DNA from: Piezodorus guildinii
Lineage: Eukaryota; Arthropoda; Insecta; Hemiptera; Pentatomidae
Direction of reading: 5' to 3'
Assembly: GCA_023052935.1 (NCBI GenBank)
Contig: CM041292.1
Location: forward strand, 107,625,906-107,689,905
Length of the DNA: 64,000 nt
The position numbers and the translations under genes are program-made. Positions 25,492-36,719 of the stretch are shown piece after piece; position 1 is the stretch's first letter, and each line of letters begins with the position of its first letter. The notes under the pieces were generated by a model, which saw only the letters and a program-made list of their open reading frames with translations, was not told the origin of the DNA and made no database searches.

Positions 25492-25742
25492 ATTTAACAC
25501 GCCACTTTTATGCTAGTCGGACTATGCTTCAGAGGAAGTCCTAAATTTCAACCTTCCAGGTCAAGAAACGAGTACCAGATATCGCACGGGCTCGCGACCA
25601 CAAATTTCCGTCCTCTTCCGAATGACGCCATGTTTTTTTACTCCATTTAAAAATTCCTAGACTTTATCTGCTTAGTGGGTATGAACCCACGACCTTGTGT
25701 CTAGAAGGCTGTTAGGCTAGTCAATGCACCACAGGTGACCCT
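25492..25742 (-). mobile_element. tRNA-derived SINE, family A, diverged copy
   Basis: The minus strand begins with the tRNA-like head (B-box region GTGGGTTCATACCCAC), followed by a degraded AGGAATTTTTAAATGGAG and GGTACTCGTTTCTTGACC. It ends at GCATAAAAGTGGCGTG before TTAAATG. Numerous substitutions indicate an old copy. It lies about 550 bp upstream of the LIM1 exon. Confidence 0.75.
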
Positions 25743-26296
25743 GTTTTCTAATACTTCTGTCTTCATTTGTTCAGGATAAAAATTTTGTTCTTTAGTTGTG
25801 TGTTATGACCTTAAAACATTTTTTTTTTCATTGATGTTTCTATATGTTAATTCCGTAAAGCTTCTTGCTCTTTTTTTGACAGTTACTCCTCATTCATTTT
25901 CCTTAGCCCCTGTATAAACCCTAGCATTTTTCTTTCCATTTTAAGCAGTCTCTCAGTGAGGTATAACCCATTTCATTCCGCTGCTTAGAAGTAACTGCCG
26001 TCTCTTATATGATTGGTTCTAGTGAATAAGTTTTATTATCATCAAAAAGCTCTGCTAAAACAAATCACTTCATGATCTCGAGTAAACGTTTTATTACTCT
26101 GACCATGCCCTTTTACTGATGCGAAAATTGGTAAACTGAAAGCTTTTCATTTCGAATTTATAGAAAATTACTTACTTCATCATGTTTATATTACTAGACG
26201 GTCTTAAAATCAACATATTTACTTAATACCTAAATTCTTCAATTGGTTTACAAGATTGCACGATGACTTTAATATGAATTCCTTTGCTGACTGCAG
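25743..26296 (+). other. Intron sequence and acceptor upstream of the LIM1 exon
   Basis: AT-rich, with no gene signal. It ends in TTTGCTGACTGCAG, a good 3' splice site (AG at 26295-26296) preceded by pyrimidine-containing AT-rich DNA, immediately before the LIM1 exon. Confidence 0.7.
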
Positions 26297-26510
26297 GTGA
26301 TGAGGAGGACAGAATGCTGAAGGAGGTGTCGGATGAAGGGGGTTGCGCTGGTTGCCACGGTCCGATCACGGACAGGTTCTACCTCCTGGCGGCGGACCGG
26401 CAGTGGCACCTGGGCTGCCTCCAGTGCGCAGAGTGCAAGCTGGCGCTCGACACTGAGCTAACCTGCTACTTTAGGCATGGCAACATTTATTGCAAGCACG
26501 ACTACTACAG
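26297..26510 (+). CDS. ap: apterous/Lhx2/9-type LIM-homeobox protein, LIM1 exon
   Basis: Internal exon of 214 bases. It starts after CTGCAG (acceptor) with the last two bases of a split codon (likely GGT, Gly) and ends at ACTACAG/GTAACT (donor) two bases into an Arg codon. It encodes an acidic lead-in (DEEDRMLKEVSDEGG) and one complete LIM zinc-finger pair starting at base 26344: CAGC, 17 residues, HLGC, then LQC, AEC, 18 residues, C-K-H-D. All eight zinc ligands are present. CKLALDTELTC and the ending GNIYCKHDYYR are hallmarks of the apterous/Lhx2/Lhx9 subfamily rather than Lim1, Lim3, islet or arrowhead. LIM domains bind the Ldb/Chip cofactor, and the whole protein is a nuclear transcription factor used in dorsal wing and neuron identity. 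Insects often have two paralogues (apA, apB), and I cannot say which this is. The start codon and upstream exons are not visible. Confidence 0.97.
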
Positions 26511-26639
26511 GTAACTGCCATTAAACTTTTTAAAATGATTTTATTAATAAACTTTCATCTTCTATTCAGGATATATCGGTTAATATACAGCGAAAAGATA
26601 ATTTCAGTATTAAAAGTATTATTTTACTATCGTTATGCC

Positions 26640-27133
26640 ACAGATGCGTTAGAAAACCCCTTCACATGTGTTGGAAAAATGTCCACAAAACATGCTTCCC
26701 GTTACAACCCGGCACAACCGCATAAAGAAGGAAGTAGCAGAACTTTTGTAGGTGAAAAAGAACAAATGTTTTCAAGAAATTGTTTGCCTTCATGCAGATG
26801 GGTCTACAAGATTTGTGGATATCTTGGCATTTAGTGCCACAAAAAATGAAGCACTGATAGATCCCACTAGACCGGAAACAAGGCAAAAAGATTCAAGAGG
26901 AGAAAGAAAACATCTATACGAAATCTATTTCATACCTGAAGGAAAAATTTCTTGAGGAGTTCGGCGAAAGGGAATTTACAGTCGTGGGACTTGGGTTCGG
27001 AAGCAGGGGGACCATCCCAGTAGCGACTAGAGCATTTTTGGAGAATTATGGACTCAAAAACAATCAGTATCAAATCATAGCAGAGACCATAATCTTGGAC
27101 TCACTGGGAATCCTGCATCACCACATATATTGA
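26640..27133 (+). mobile_element. 3' end of a LINE ORF2, C-terminal nuclease-like region
   Basis: Frames joined by indels give HNRIKKEVAELL (about 26718), EIVCLHADGSTRFVDILAF and DPTRPETR (in the frame of 26752-26955), then FTVVGLGFGSRGTIP and a terminal ILDSLGILHHHIY followed by TGA at about 27131. The order 'HN.I...VA', 'R.VDI.AF', 'DPT.R.E', 'GARGTI' and 'HHHIY' is what I recall from the C-terminal part of some arthropod LINE polyproteins. The family is uncertain. It begins only about 130 bases after the LIM1 donor site and is a 5'-truncated, frameshifted relic. Confidence 0.7.
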
Positions 27134-28804
27134 GGCTATTCTGGATTTTTTTATGTCCATGATCGATTTCGAAATCAGTAAAGTATATGTATTTCTATTT
27201 GACAGAATCTCTCTCTATATTTTTTCTTTGAAATCGTCTTCAAGATTGAAACTTGCTAAGATTAATATAAGTCTATAAGATTGTCTAAAGTCTGAAAGAT
27301 TGAAGTTGCTATGCTGTGTACTCATAGCAACTCAGCGAAGTTGAGCAGCAGATTCAAATTGGAGTTTCCTCCTCAGCCGTGAATTGAGCTTGGAGAATGA
27401 AACCCTCCTGCGGCACAGCCATCTTCTAGAAAAGAGGTATCAAAAGTTGGGGGAAATAATAATTAATGAAGTAAATTTGTGAAGGGCCCTTGCAAGACCG
27501 TTAGCGGTGAAATAGTAAAATCTCTGAGAGCACTATACCAAAGGGGGGAAGTGGTTGTCAAGAACCCAGCGACCAGATGACCGAAATCCTCAAATAAAAA
27601 AAAGAGTTCGCGTATCGGAGCAGAGAGGCTTTTAACCCGACAATATTTTCCCGCTCTCTCCCTATGGCCCCTGAAACCCTCGTGGGTGTGGACAAAAAAA
27701 AATGTACAAAACCAAAGACTCTTAATGGGTTGTAGAGCTGTAGGTTTTCATTCCTTTATTCGTTTATTTCAGTGCTCCCCACTTGTTGAAAATAAACACA
27801 TCCATAATACCTTATTTCAGACATGTTTCTGATTTGGCCCTAACCAGGTACCATTCCTTTTATGAAAAACTATATTCCACTCTAAAAGTGGATCAATATG
27901 ATTTCTATCCTTGCTTATTCTTCGATTCCTGAAAATACTCCGAGAGGTCTAAAAAGAAGATTGCGATCATACCTTCTGATTTATAACATTTTATGGAGTA
28001 CTAAAAAAATGTAGTTTTTCTACACGTTATTCATGTCTTTGCTTTATAATCTACTCACATTTACTAGATGTATTAATATAAATACAGTTAATGTATTCAT
28101 GTAAATTTCAATAATAAAATATAAAAAAATAATTTTCAACTCGATTAAAAATCAAGACTTCAACGTAAAATGGTCTCGAAAAAAATATGTAAAATGTTCT
28201 TTTCATGATGGCAAGAAGGAAATCCTCATCCTTAAATTGATACTCGGAAAATATTTTGAGCTGTCAAGGTTGATGACAACTAGAGAAGTATAATTATTTC
28301 TGAACTGTTCGAGGAGGTGAATATTATAAAAGTAATAGAACTTAGATTGCTCCGCTCAACCCGACAAATTGCCGAATGATCAGTGAGGAAAACCTAAATC
28401 ATCTCCTGGATGAAAATATCTACATGGCTAGAAACAGCTGAGGTTTAGATGGAAAAACAAACTTACTTAGGATACAAAATGTTTAGTGAGTCTCAATGAA
28501 ATTGGTAAAGAGTGACACAGGACTGTCTGGAGGAAGCTTAGTAAACAATCCACGGAAGCAACATCGTTCTTATCATCGTATCGGCTTGTAATTGACCAAA
28601 TAAATAAAATATAATTAAAATTACTTCAAAGGACTGAAATCATTATCAATAATTGGATTGGTGACCCACTCAAGGTCATGTTAATTTTACTATAGGATTA
28701 TCAATCGATACCATTGAAGAATCTGATTTCCTGATCCTAATACAGATCCATTTTTATTCAGAAAGAAACTTAAATAATCCAGAAATTAGAATATATGTTT
28801 TAGA
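27134..28804. other. Intronic DNA, nothing firmly recognised
   Basis: 27300-27700 has balanced composition (TTTCCTCCTCAGCCGTGAATTG, GGAAGTGGTTGTCAAGAACC, in parts) and may be the 3' UTR of the preceding LINE or unique DNA. The remainder is AT-rich with no coding signal. Confidence 0.4.
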
Positions 28805-29490
28805 AAAAGAAAATAAACTTTATTTACATTTTTACATATTGACAAAATATTTATAAATGATTTCGGATGAGACATCCTTACAATCAGCAAATGTTTGGTT
28901 CATTTGGTAGTTATAATCTAATTAACTAATCTATAATTAGTGGTAAAATTAAATTGCGATTATATATGGTTGTAGGAAAAATTATACAAAAACCTACAAA
29001 TAAAAACAGATAACATAATTGATAATATAAAATTAGAAATTAAAATAAACTAGCTTAAGTTAGTAACACATGTTTAGTTCTTTTATGAGTGTAGCGTTTT
29101 AGAGATGCTTTATTATAGTTACCGATTTCCTTTATTAATGGATTTTTGGAGACTGGTGTTTTACTGAAGTAAGAAGCTGTTTGAGTATGGACAAAATGTC
29201 TAATTGTGGGAAGTCCTGGAGTATTGATGATATTTTAGTGTAGCTGGGGTAATTGCTAATCATCCGCATTGATAGATTTTGAATTCTTTCAAGTTTTTGG
29301 TAGTTAGTCAAGCAGGTTGAGCTCCAGACTATATGTTTTATGAAGTTATGCTTAATAGATAACTCTTAATTTTTTCTTTGAAATATTTTAGTAGCGTTTT
29401 TTACTAGTGATTTCAATAAAAACTTCAGATTCTTGTGAATATTTATGTTGAGCGTTTTTGCGATATCCCGTGTCGTAGAGTGAGGTTTGT
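28805..29490 (-). mobile_element. Jockey-like LINE 3' part, distinct subfamily
   Basis: Minus-strand translation gives TRDIAKTLNINIHKNLKFLL (from about 29475), then STCLTNYQKLERIQNLSMR, SILQDFPQLDIL and a stop. This parallels 'YLG..LD..L.W..H', 'WG.A..SNI.RIQ..Q.KVLR' and 'L..DLN.P.I' in the copy at 43.1-44.3 kb. A 3' UTR follows, ending in GTAAATAAAGTTTATTTTC near 28805. Several stops and frameshifts make it dead. Confidence 0.75.
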
Positions 29491-29509
29491 CAGTGACCAA
29501 TGCTTAAAT

Positions 29510-29790
29510 TTAGTGATTAACAACAATTGAAGGACTTGGCCCTTTGCGTCTTCCAAGTCAAAATGTCCGGTTCTGAACCTAGCAAACCACTAACGGACGG
29601 TACTTTCTCCTGAGGCATCATCACCATACATACTACAATTCTTTTTTTTATAAACCTCTGTGCAGCGGATTTTCCTTTTCGGAAATAAAAAATCATTAAA
29701 TAACAAAAATAAATTTTTTTTCTTCCATTTTGCGCCAGCAAAATACCACATAAAGATAAGGAGTCTCGGTTGAAACAAATGGATAAAGGC
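29510..29790 (-). mobile_element. Mariner-type transposase N-terminal fragment
   Basis: From an ATG at about 29737 the minus strand encodes, with frame changes, MEEKNLFLLF, GKSAAQRF, MYGDDASGESTVR, WFAR and FRTGHFDLEDAKG. This matches the helix-turn-helix region of mariner transposases ('..E.ST...WF.RFRSG.FDLEDAPRSGRP'). The catalytic domain is missing; the copy stops near 29515, next to the LINE relic at 28805-29490. It is a pseudogene fragment inserted antisense to the host gene. Confidence 0.75.
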
Positions 29791-30181
29791 ACATTAACTA
29801 ATCATTTTTTAGGATATGTAAAAACTACTGACCAAGAAAAAACTCAGAAAATTAAATTGAAAACGCTAAGAACTTATTTTACAACCCAATATAAACTCCA
29901 TGAAATTTCCCTTTATTGGGGGTTAGTTCATACAGGTCTGATAGGATGTTTATTGTGAGAGAAGGGTCTAAACCACGGGTTGTTGGTTGAGTAAACATTG
30001 GTTATCTCAGCTTTCCGAACCAATATCAACAACTTACTGGTTACCCCTCGATGTAATATTTCCCTCCGTTGTGGGTATAGTATCAAATAAACAAATAATG
30101 GTTATTGCCTAGCTCTGAATAAAACTATTACACATCAATATATTTATTGATTAAAATATGAATATATCTGCACATATATTA

Positions 30182-30495
30182 AAATACAACACTCGGGGGC
30201 CACCCATAGCGTAGTGGCTAGCATAACAGCTTTCTATGCCAAACGTCACGGGTTCAAACCCGCAGGTGGCCCTAGGATTTTTTAATGGGAGTAAAGAATC
30301 CTTAGTTATGCCGTCCTTCGGTGGGGACGTTAAAAGGTGGTCCCGAGCCTGTGCGATGTCAGGTACTCGTTAAAGATCGGTATCCTAATAAAACCTGGAC
30401 AAGCCAAATTTAGGACTCCCACTGTAGCATCGTCCGATTAGCCATAGTAGCATAAAAGTGACGTTAAACGAATAAACAAACAAATACAACACTCG
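30182..30495 (+). mobile_element. tRNA-derived SINE, family A, with perfect target-site duplication
   Basis: The 14-bp direct repeat AAATACAACACTCG at 30182-30195 and 30482-30495 flanks a 286-bp SINE. The head has an exact A box (TAGCGTAGTGG, 30207-30217) and a B box GGTTCAAACCC (30251-30261). The ends GGGCCACC and GGTGGCCC still pair like an acceptor stem. The body follows (AGGATTTTTTAATGGGAG, GTGGTCCCGAGCCTGTGCG) and the tail is CGAATAAACAAACAA. Intact promoter boxes and a perfect duplication show recent RNA polymerase III-driven retroposition, presumably using a LINE's machinery. Confidence 0.95.
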
Positions 30496-31210
30496 AAAAA
30501 TTCAATTGATTTACTTTATCTTTTATTGCATAATAATCTTGATAATTGACCAAATTTTGAATATTTCCTTCATTTTTTGAAATAAGGTAACTTAATCCTG
30601 GGTTTTCTAATAGCTACATTTATATTATAAATAAGATCAGACATTTAAAAAAACAGCGTGTATTATCGATGCCTGTTGAAATATTATCGTTTCTTTATTT
30701 TAGCATGAACGAGATTAGTAAATAAAAATATAAATAATTTCACATTGTTTATTTCAAAGACTTAATACAAAGAAGCTAGAATTGAAACAATAACTGTTAC
30801 ATGTGTTTTTAACATACATATAAAATAGACAGGTTATACGTGTTTACACGTATATTGCAGACCAGTTGTCAACAAAAATTTTAACAGCCTTCATTATAAA
30901 ACTTTCACTAGTAATAAATTTTCATTTCCATCGTAAAATAATTGCCTCACATTGCATCAAATTTCGGCTTTATAACCATATTTTTTGAAGCTTCCTTAAA
31001 AAATATTTACACCTATTTAACAGAAAGAAGAAAATAAGCACTATTTTGTCCGTCAAACGCCTCCTCTTATATAAATGTAGAGTTTGCAATCGTTACTTCA
31101 TGGAAATGTATACATATTTCACCAGAACAAATAAATTTTTCAAAAAAAAGAAGGTTGATTTTTGAAAAAAATAAAACGAAATAATATGTATATTTAGAGA
31201 GACAAAGACA
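30496..31210. other. AT-rich intronic DNA, nothing recognised
   Basis: Low-complexity AT-rich sequence without coding, RNA or repeat signal that I can support. Confidence 0.4.
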
Positions 31211-32045
31211 AAAAAAAAATTACTCAAAATCCCCCACTTTTGCTTTGACACCGGTATCTCCGTGGTAAGTCATAGAAAGCTGCACGCAGCACTTCTTGAG
31301 GAAAACGCTTAACTGCTCGGACCAAAGATTGTTTAGGACTTTCCAAGTTATATTTTGCTCTTTGGCATGCCATTCTCTCAAGTTTGGACAAGTACCCGTA
31401 ACCTAGTCGGTTGAGATCATGGTTTCCTAAGAGCCAATCCGAGCCAGAGATGACCGCTGGAATGTTCTTTTTTCAGCCATTGCCGAGTTGACCTTCTGAT
31501 GGACAACCCAATGACTTCCAGCAAACAGAATATCATTTAGTAGTTTGACGACAGGTTTCAAAATATCATCCCGATAGTTTTGAGCGTTTTTCACAAAAAT
31601 GGAGGTTTTTGGGGGCATAAAAGCAAACACCTTATCAAACCATCACTAAAAATGGGGGTGATGATATTTTTCCACTCTTCCAATGACTTCTCAAGCTTCA
31701 TAAGAGCTGTGTGCGTGCTCACGATCACTTTGACGATTCATGTTTTCTAGGATTGTCGAACATTTTCTCATCGCTAAAAAAAATCTTTCGATGAAGACAT
31801 TAGGGTAACGGCCAAGGAGCACTTAGAGCATCTAACCACACTAATTTATTTAGGAAGCCTTTGTCCTGTAACTCTCGAAATGCACTCATCCTTAGTCAAC
31901 TTATATTTGCGAGACAGTTATCTGACCGAGAATTCATTTTTCCGAGACATGATTTGTTGTTTGCGAATGAGGTTCCTTGGACCTTGAGCAGCCTCTGCTC
32001 TCACTAGATTTGCTGTTCTCACAGTGCGGGGATGACAAAAAAATA
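31211..32045 (-). mobile_element. Mariner-superfamily transposase relic (catalytic and C-terminal part)
   Basis: On the minus strand, in broken frames: FFSDEKMFDNPRKHESSK (first catalytic-Asp region, about 31770), FYAPKTSIFVKNAQNYRDDIL (31427-31630 frame, in parts), HWVVHQ, a damaged ISGSDW, LERMACQRAKYNLES and AVKRFPQEVLRAAFYD, ending SKSGGFE-stop at about 31221. The order 'FSDEK.F', 'NY.D..LKP', 'WVFQQDSAPAHKAK', 'LNPLDY', 'LE..AC', 'P..V.RAA' and 'KAKGGHFE' fits the mariner branch often called DD37D/maT. The second catalytic Asp segment is deleted. Non-functional. Confidence 0.8.
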
Positions 32046-33237
32046 TAAACTATACTCTTTATCAATAAATATTTTTAGCCTTTTTAACTTTCTGTTACAA
32101 TGAGCGACTTGTGCAGTACAGACCAATCCTCCACCCTTAACGCTCATTGGCCTGACGTGTTGGGTTTATAATAAATATATAGAATAAGACAGACGACAAA
32201 GTATCTTAGAAATCGATCGAAAACCTTTTAAAGTTACCGAAGAGAATAGCCGAAATTCGATCTTGCTGTTCGAAATGTCGACCTTGTTGGTTCAAAAATA
32301 ATAATAATTTCTTTATTTATTCTATGCAAGTCCCTTTAGAATAATACATATATACAATAATTATGGGCCTTTATGTCTTAGAGTAGGAATAACAGATACA
32401 GTGATATGTAATAAATACAAATAAATTTACGTCGTTAGTATTTAACTAGCTCTGAAGACAGAATACTCTGAATAACACCCCTACCACTTCTAATAATAGC
32501 TAATCATTAACATAACTATCTATTAATAATATAAACACGAAATACCAATTTTTTATAGCAAGACTACACTTAAAGCATGTTATATTAAAGAATAAGAAAA
32601 ATTATGTAATAGTTGACTAAAAGATGTTCTTAATCAATTATCCTAATCTTTTAACTGCAGTCTGGGCAAGGACGATCTCCAGATTCCCATAGCAGACTAG
32701 AGGCGGCGGTCTTGGACTCAGCACAATCCCTCCCTCAGCTAGGAGGGCCGGGCAGATAGCTGGCTCCGTGGACTATCTCTCCATCTAGATGCGGGTAATT
32801 AATAACCAGAGCGACAGAAATGAGCCATTTAGTTACCATCTTCCATCAATCTCCTTCGGGGATAAGGAGCCAGCCTTCACACTTTAGCAGAATCTACTTC
32901 GTGTCCAGCCATTCGTCAAAACCTTTCACCTTATCTTGGTGTCCTCATTAGTAAATCGTGGAGTTCGGTTGATTACATCAAACTCAACATTCAAAAAAGT
33001 TTATGTACATTGATGTAATTCATTGTTTATCAGAAAGCACTTATATTAATACTAAGGTGAGTATTTAAGGAGCAATAACACCTTTGGTTACCTGAAGTTT
33101 TCAATTATTTTACATTTTTTTTATAAACGTTTTTAAGACAAAACATTTTTAAAATACTGCAAATTTCTATACTTTGGTTTATTATTCCCAAACAATTATT
33201 AAAAAAAAAAATAAATAAAAAAAAAAGCTGTACCTCT
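32046..33237 (-). mobile_element. Probable LINE 3' end (32297-32420) and unassigned GC-richer block
   Basis: The minus strand from about 32420 to 32297 reads TATTCTAAAGGGACTTGCATAGAATAAA then ATT repeats (in parts), the same pattern as LINE 3' ends at 18.8 and 50.4 kb. The GC-richer block 32640-32960 (GACTAGAGGCGGCGGTCTTG, AGGAGGGCCGGGCAG) may be the upstream part of the same element or unrelated DNA; no reading frame is recognisable. The rest is AT-rich. Confidence 0.4.
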
Positions 33238-33288
33238 ACAACCATGAAGTGTCTTGGGCTCAGTACATATAGTGATTCTTACTGTTTA
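33238..33288 (-). repeat. SINE family B 3' end remnant
   Basis: The sequence CATGAAGTGTCTTGGGCTCAG then TACATATAGTGATTCTTACTG (in parts) is the reverse complement of the 3' part of the SINE at 1313-1596 with few differences. The tRNA-like head is absent. Confidence 0.65.
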
Positions 33289-33369
33289 TATTAGAATAGG
33301 TTTTATAACTGTTAATATTTAGTTTTTCTCTTCTTTGATAACAATAATAAACCTCTAAAAATGTTTTTA

Positions 33370-33790
33370 TCTATCTTCAAAAATAACTGTTATAGGCGTA
33401 TTTATGTGTAAAATTTCAATTTTTTTTTTTTTATAATTACTTAAGGTTTTTGTCAAAAAACACTAATACTTTTTTTCATTTTCATTAAAAATAACTGAGT
33501 TATTGAATTAAATTACTTTTAATCAACCGACATTTTTTTTTTAAATAACAATACGATATCAAAGTCTAGGTTTTAGGATCATCGTAGCATGCATCCTCTA
33601 GTATGTTTGTGGAGAATTTCAAAAGTATTGGTCCAGTAGTTTCGGAGAGATGCCTCGTGCAGCGGACAAACGGATTTTTTTTTCGGGTTCTAAGTATCTT
33701 GAAACGTAAGCCCTCAAATTTTGAGGTGGGAAATTTTATTTTATTTATTTATTTTTTTTTTTGGTTAATAACAAAGGTAATAAAATAACA
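33370..33790 (+). repeat. Dispersed repeat family D copy
   Basis: Blocks include TTTTAGGATCATCGTAGC, GTATTGGTCCAGTAGTTTCG, GCGGACAAACGGATTTTT, GGTTCTAAGTATCTTGAAACG and TAAGCCCTCAAATTTTGAGG. The first block matches the reverse complement of 62350-62380, and the last ones match 14800-14840 and 7560-7660. No coding sequence remains. Confidence 0.75.
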
Positions 33791-34224
33791 AAGCAATATT
33801 CAAATTTAAATGTTTTAAATGATAAGAAAATCCGACGACCGATTTGATCATAACTGTGTGCAAAAAAGATAAAGATACAGATATAATGAAACACCTTCCT
33901 TACATTCTGCAAAAAATAAATTATCTTTCGGATGTTAAATGGGCATATTTTTAGGGATTAGTAATTAACATTTCCTTCAAATCTTTGTAAGCGCTGAGCG
34001 GCTGAAAAACCTTTGGTAAATCTAAACGTTGGCTTGATTTAAGGCTGATCTTGCGGATTCGTACTCAAACGATGGCTGGCGATGAAAGGTGTGTTGATAT
34101 AGCCAAAATTGAGTAAGATCATTTCTTTATAAATAATATTTTCAAGATCAATTTTATATTACTTAGAAAAAGAAAATATATGTATTCTGCGACTGATTCA
34201 CTTAAGAATAACAAATAATCAGGC
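33791..34224. other. AT-rich intronic DNA, nothing recognised
   Basis: No coding, RNA or repeat signal that I can support. Confidence 0.4.
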
Positions 34225-34445
34225 AGGTAATCCTTTGATATTTTAATAGGATTAAAAAATCTTTAGTAATGCCGTCCTTTGGAGTTGACGTTTTAAGGTG
34301 GTCCTCGAGCCTGTGAGATGTAAGGAACTCGTTAAAGAACCTCATCATAGTTGAACCTGGATAGGCAAAATTAAGAAATACCATTGTAGCATCATCTGAT
34401 TAGCCACAGCAGCTTTAAGTGACTTTAAATAAATAAACAAACAAA
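34225..34445 (+). mobile_element. SINE family A, tRNA head missing
   Basis: Only the body and tail are present: ATGCCGTCCTTTGGAG, AGGTGGTCCTCGAGCCTGTG, GAACTCGTTAAAG, CCTGGATAGGCAAAATTA, GTAGCATCATCTGATTAGCC and the tail AAATAAATAAACAAACAAA. The polymerase III promoter is absent, as expected for a 5'-truncated or eroded copy. Confidence 0.85.
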
Positions 34446-36206
34446 AAAAAAACAAATGTATACAATTAAAATATACAAAGCAACATGTCATTTTGAACTC
34501 TCGTATGTTCATCACAACTCCTTACTTTTATTGTGTGTGATTTCAACTTTAAGTCATTCTAACCATCAACATGAAGGACCATCAAATTTCGCACACTTAC
34601 TTCAAGAGTAGTCATAAAATGTCCTATTCATTATTCTCCATTATTTTAGAAAAAAAAAATCATTTTTAAAATATCTAAATAATCTTGCACCCGTGATCAT
34701 GAAAACGTAATACAACGTGATTATTTGTGTATGAAATTGGGAACAGCGGGAGGTAATTCAGCGGGACGCTCACGTGGCTAAGACGAGGGATCGGATGGGA
34801 TGGGATGAGGGACGGGTGGCTGGGCGTGGACTATGGGGCCCTGAGTCAGTGGGGCCAGGTGTCACGTGCCCCTTATCACCACCTCCCATGATCCTTATCA
34901 ATACCTGCTGGATCCATGGATTACCGGTGGGAGCTCACTCGGTCGCATCTATTGTAAGTCCGTGATTGTCATCTTCACTGATCGACTCTGAGGCCATTGT
35001 AATGCAATAAGACTTATGAATGCTTCCGTCGTGTTTTATTCCCCCCAATTATTTAAATAAAAGACCTGCTATGTCATGACCCTGATATGTTATGATTAAC
35101 CCGGCAATGTTAACCAGTCTCCAATTGGTAAGTTGTTACTAACTACAAATTTTAAATTACAAATTGTGTTTGAAATGATTATTAAATAAAATATCTCAGT
35201 AAGTTTGCCACTTTTATTCCTTTTCTTGTCTATTCCAGCTGCTAATTATTTTAATTAATTGCTTGCCAGATAATTATTTTAATTCTGTATATCACTTTAT
35301 GAGTTGTAGTGTATATCAGGTTAATTTTGTATCAGCCGTTTTGTTGGATTGGATTCTCCTGGAACACATACACTTCTATGATGTGGGTAATTCTTTAAGT
35401 AAGCAGCGTAAAATTGTTTTTCGGTACTCAAATAAACCTAATATGCAATACCTTCATAAGTGAAAACTATATCAGTAATGTAAAAAATGTAGATATAAAT
35501 TAATCATAAGAAACATTATTATTTGGTCAAACGAAAACAACTGGTGCGTGCACCACACTCGACTTTATCTTATTAGCTCAGTAAAATTAGCTCAAAAAGA
35601 TGAATTCGCTGAAAAAAGATGGGGTTATTTTTATTTTTAAGCATGATTGTATCTACTGATCCCCCCTTTAAAAATACAAGTTTTCACACTCGCAAACACC
35701 CTCTATATTACTATTCTTATGTTAAAAAAAAATCCTGATAAATCAATATTCCTTAATATATAAGAAACATTACAGATTTAAGTCCATTCAACTTTCAGCA
35801 GACTTATTGATCTTATAAATGCTAGATAAGTTTGTTGTTTATTACAATATTATATTTTCAATAAATAGTTTTCAGCCAAATAATTAAAAATTCATTTTTT
35901 TTTTTTTTTTTTGTTTATACATATATTTCTTCTTTGGATATAATTTCTATAGTGATGAGAATTTTACCTTACTCAAACGTTGTATTGTACTTTCATTCTA
36001 TTCACTATTTACCAACATCATATATCACATCGATTCTGGCCTTTTGCAATAGAATTCTTGAATAAATCATGAAAACCATCAGGGATTATGAATAAACACC
36101 ATATAAAGTATGAGATGTTTAGTGTATAGGTCAAAATGATTTCGAAATGGTTTCAAAATCATTTGACTAAAATTCCAAATCAACAGAGCTTGGAGCTAAC
36201 GCCTTT
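34446..36206. other. Intronic DNA with a GC-richer block at 34740-35000
   Basis: 34740-35000 is markedly GC-richer than its surroundings (GGATGGGATGGGATGAGG, GGGGCCAGGTGTCACGTGCC). It contains a palindromic CACGTG E-box (34863-34868) and TTATCACCACC. No coding frame is convincing; it may be regulatory. At about 35535-35560, ACTGGTGCGTGCACCACAC resembles the coding tail of family E. The rest is AT-rich. Confidence 0.4.
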
Positions 36207-36265
36207 AAGTCATGATGAAGACCCGCAACGCAGGTTGGAACCTTGGTTTAATAAATGATTTGGTT
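36207..36265 (+). repeat. Diverged copy of the CTGATGATG...GAAACGTTGG motif
   Basis: The sequence CATGATGAAGACCCGCAACG, CAGGTTGGAACCTTGG, TTTAATAAATGATTTGG lines up block by block with the right arm of the palindrome at 58-107 (CTGATGATGACCCACAATGG, GGGTCGAAACGTTGG, CAAACAATAAAATAGTGG). It is in a single orientation here, so the motif is a dispersed repeat, not only a palindrome. Confidence 0.6.
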
Positions 36266-36719
36266 ACCCGAACCATCTCGTCTTTCCTACAACTATTTAA
36301 TATTCAATAAACATCATTGTTCGATAAAAAAATTATATCACGATAATGAAAGAGAAAATAATGAAACTTTTCGATCTCTCGAGTTTATAATCAGACAAAA
36401 ATAAATATTGTATTAATTTTAAATTGAGTCCAACAAGTAATTATTTAGACAAAAGATATATACCATAATCAATAAAAAATAATACTTATTTTTAGAGGAT
36501 ATTAGTATTGAAAAAAAAAAAAATGCAAAACTATCAATTTTTTTTTTTTAGATTAATGCATTTTTTAATAGGCTAGAGAAAAATACTCTAAAAACTATAT
36601 TTTTGTGTAACTTAAAACTAGTTTCTAAAATTTTGGTATGATTTGTTTACACAAATATCATCTTTACAAACCAAGCTTAATATATAAAAATAATTGATTT
36701 TTCATCTTATATACCTCAT

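Noticed and set aside
26490..26834. Open frame overlapping the LIM1 exon end
   Set aside because: It is in another frame and runs through the donor site into intron; a shadow frame.
30196..30275. tRNA gene with pairing GGGCCACC/GGTGGCCC ends
   Set aside because: It is the head of SINE family A: a target-site duplication encloses head, body and tail together.
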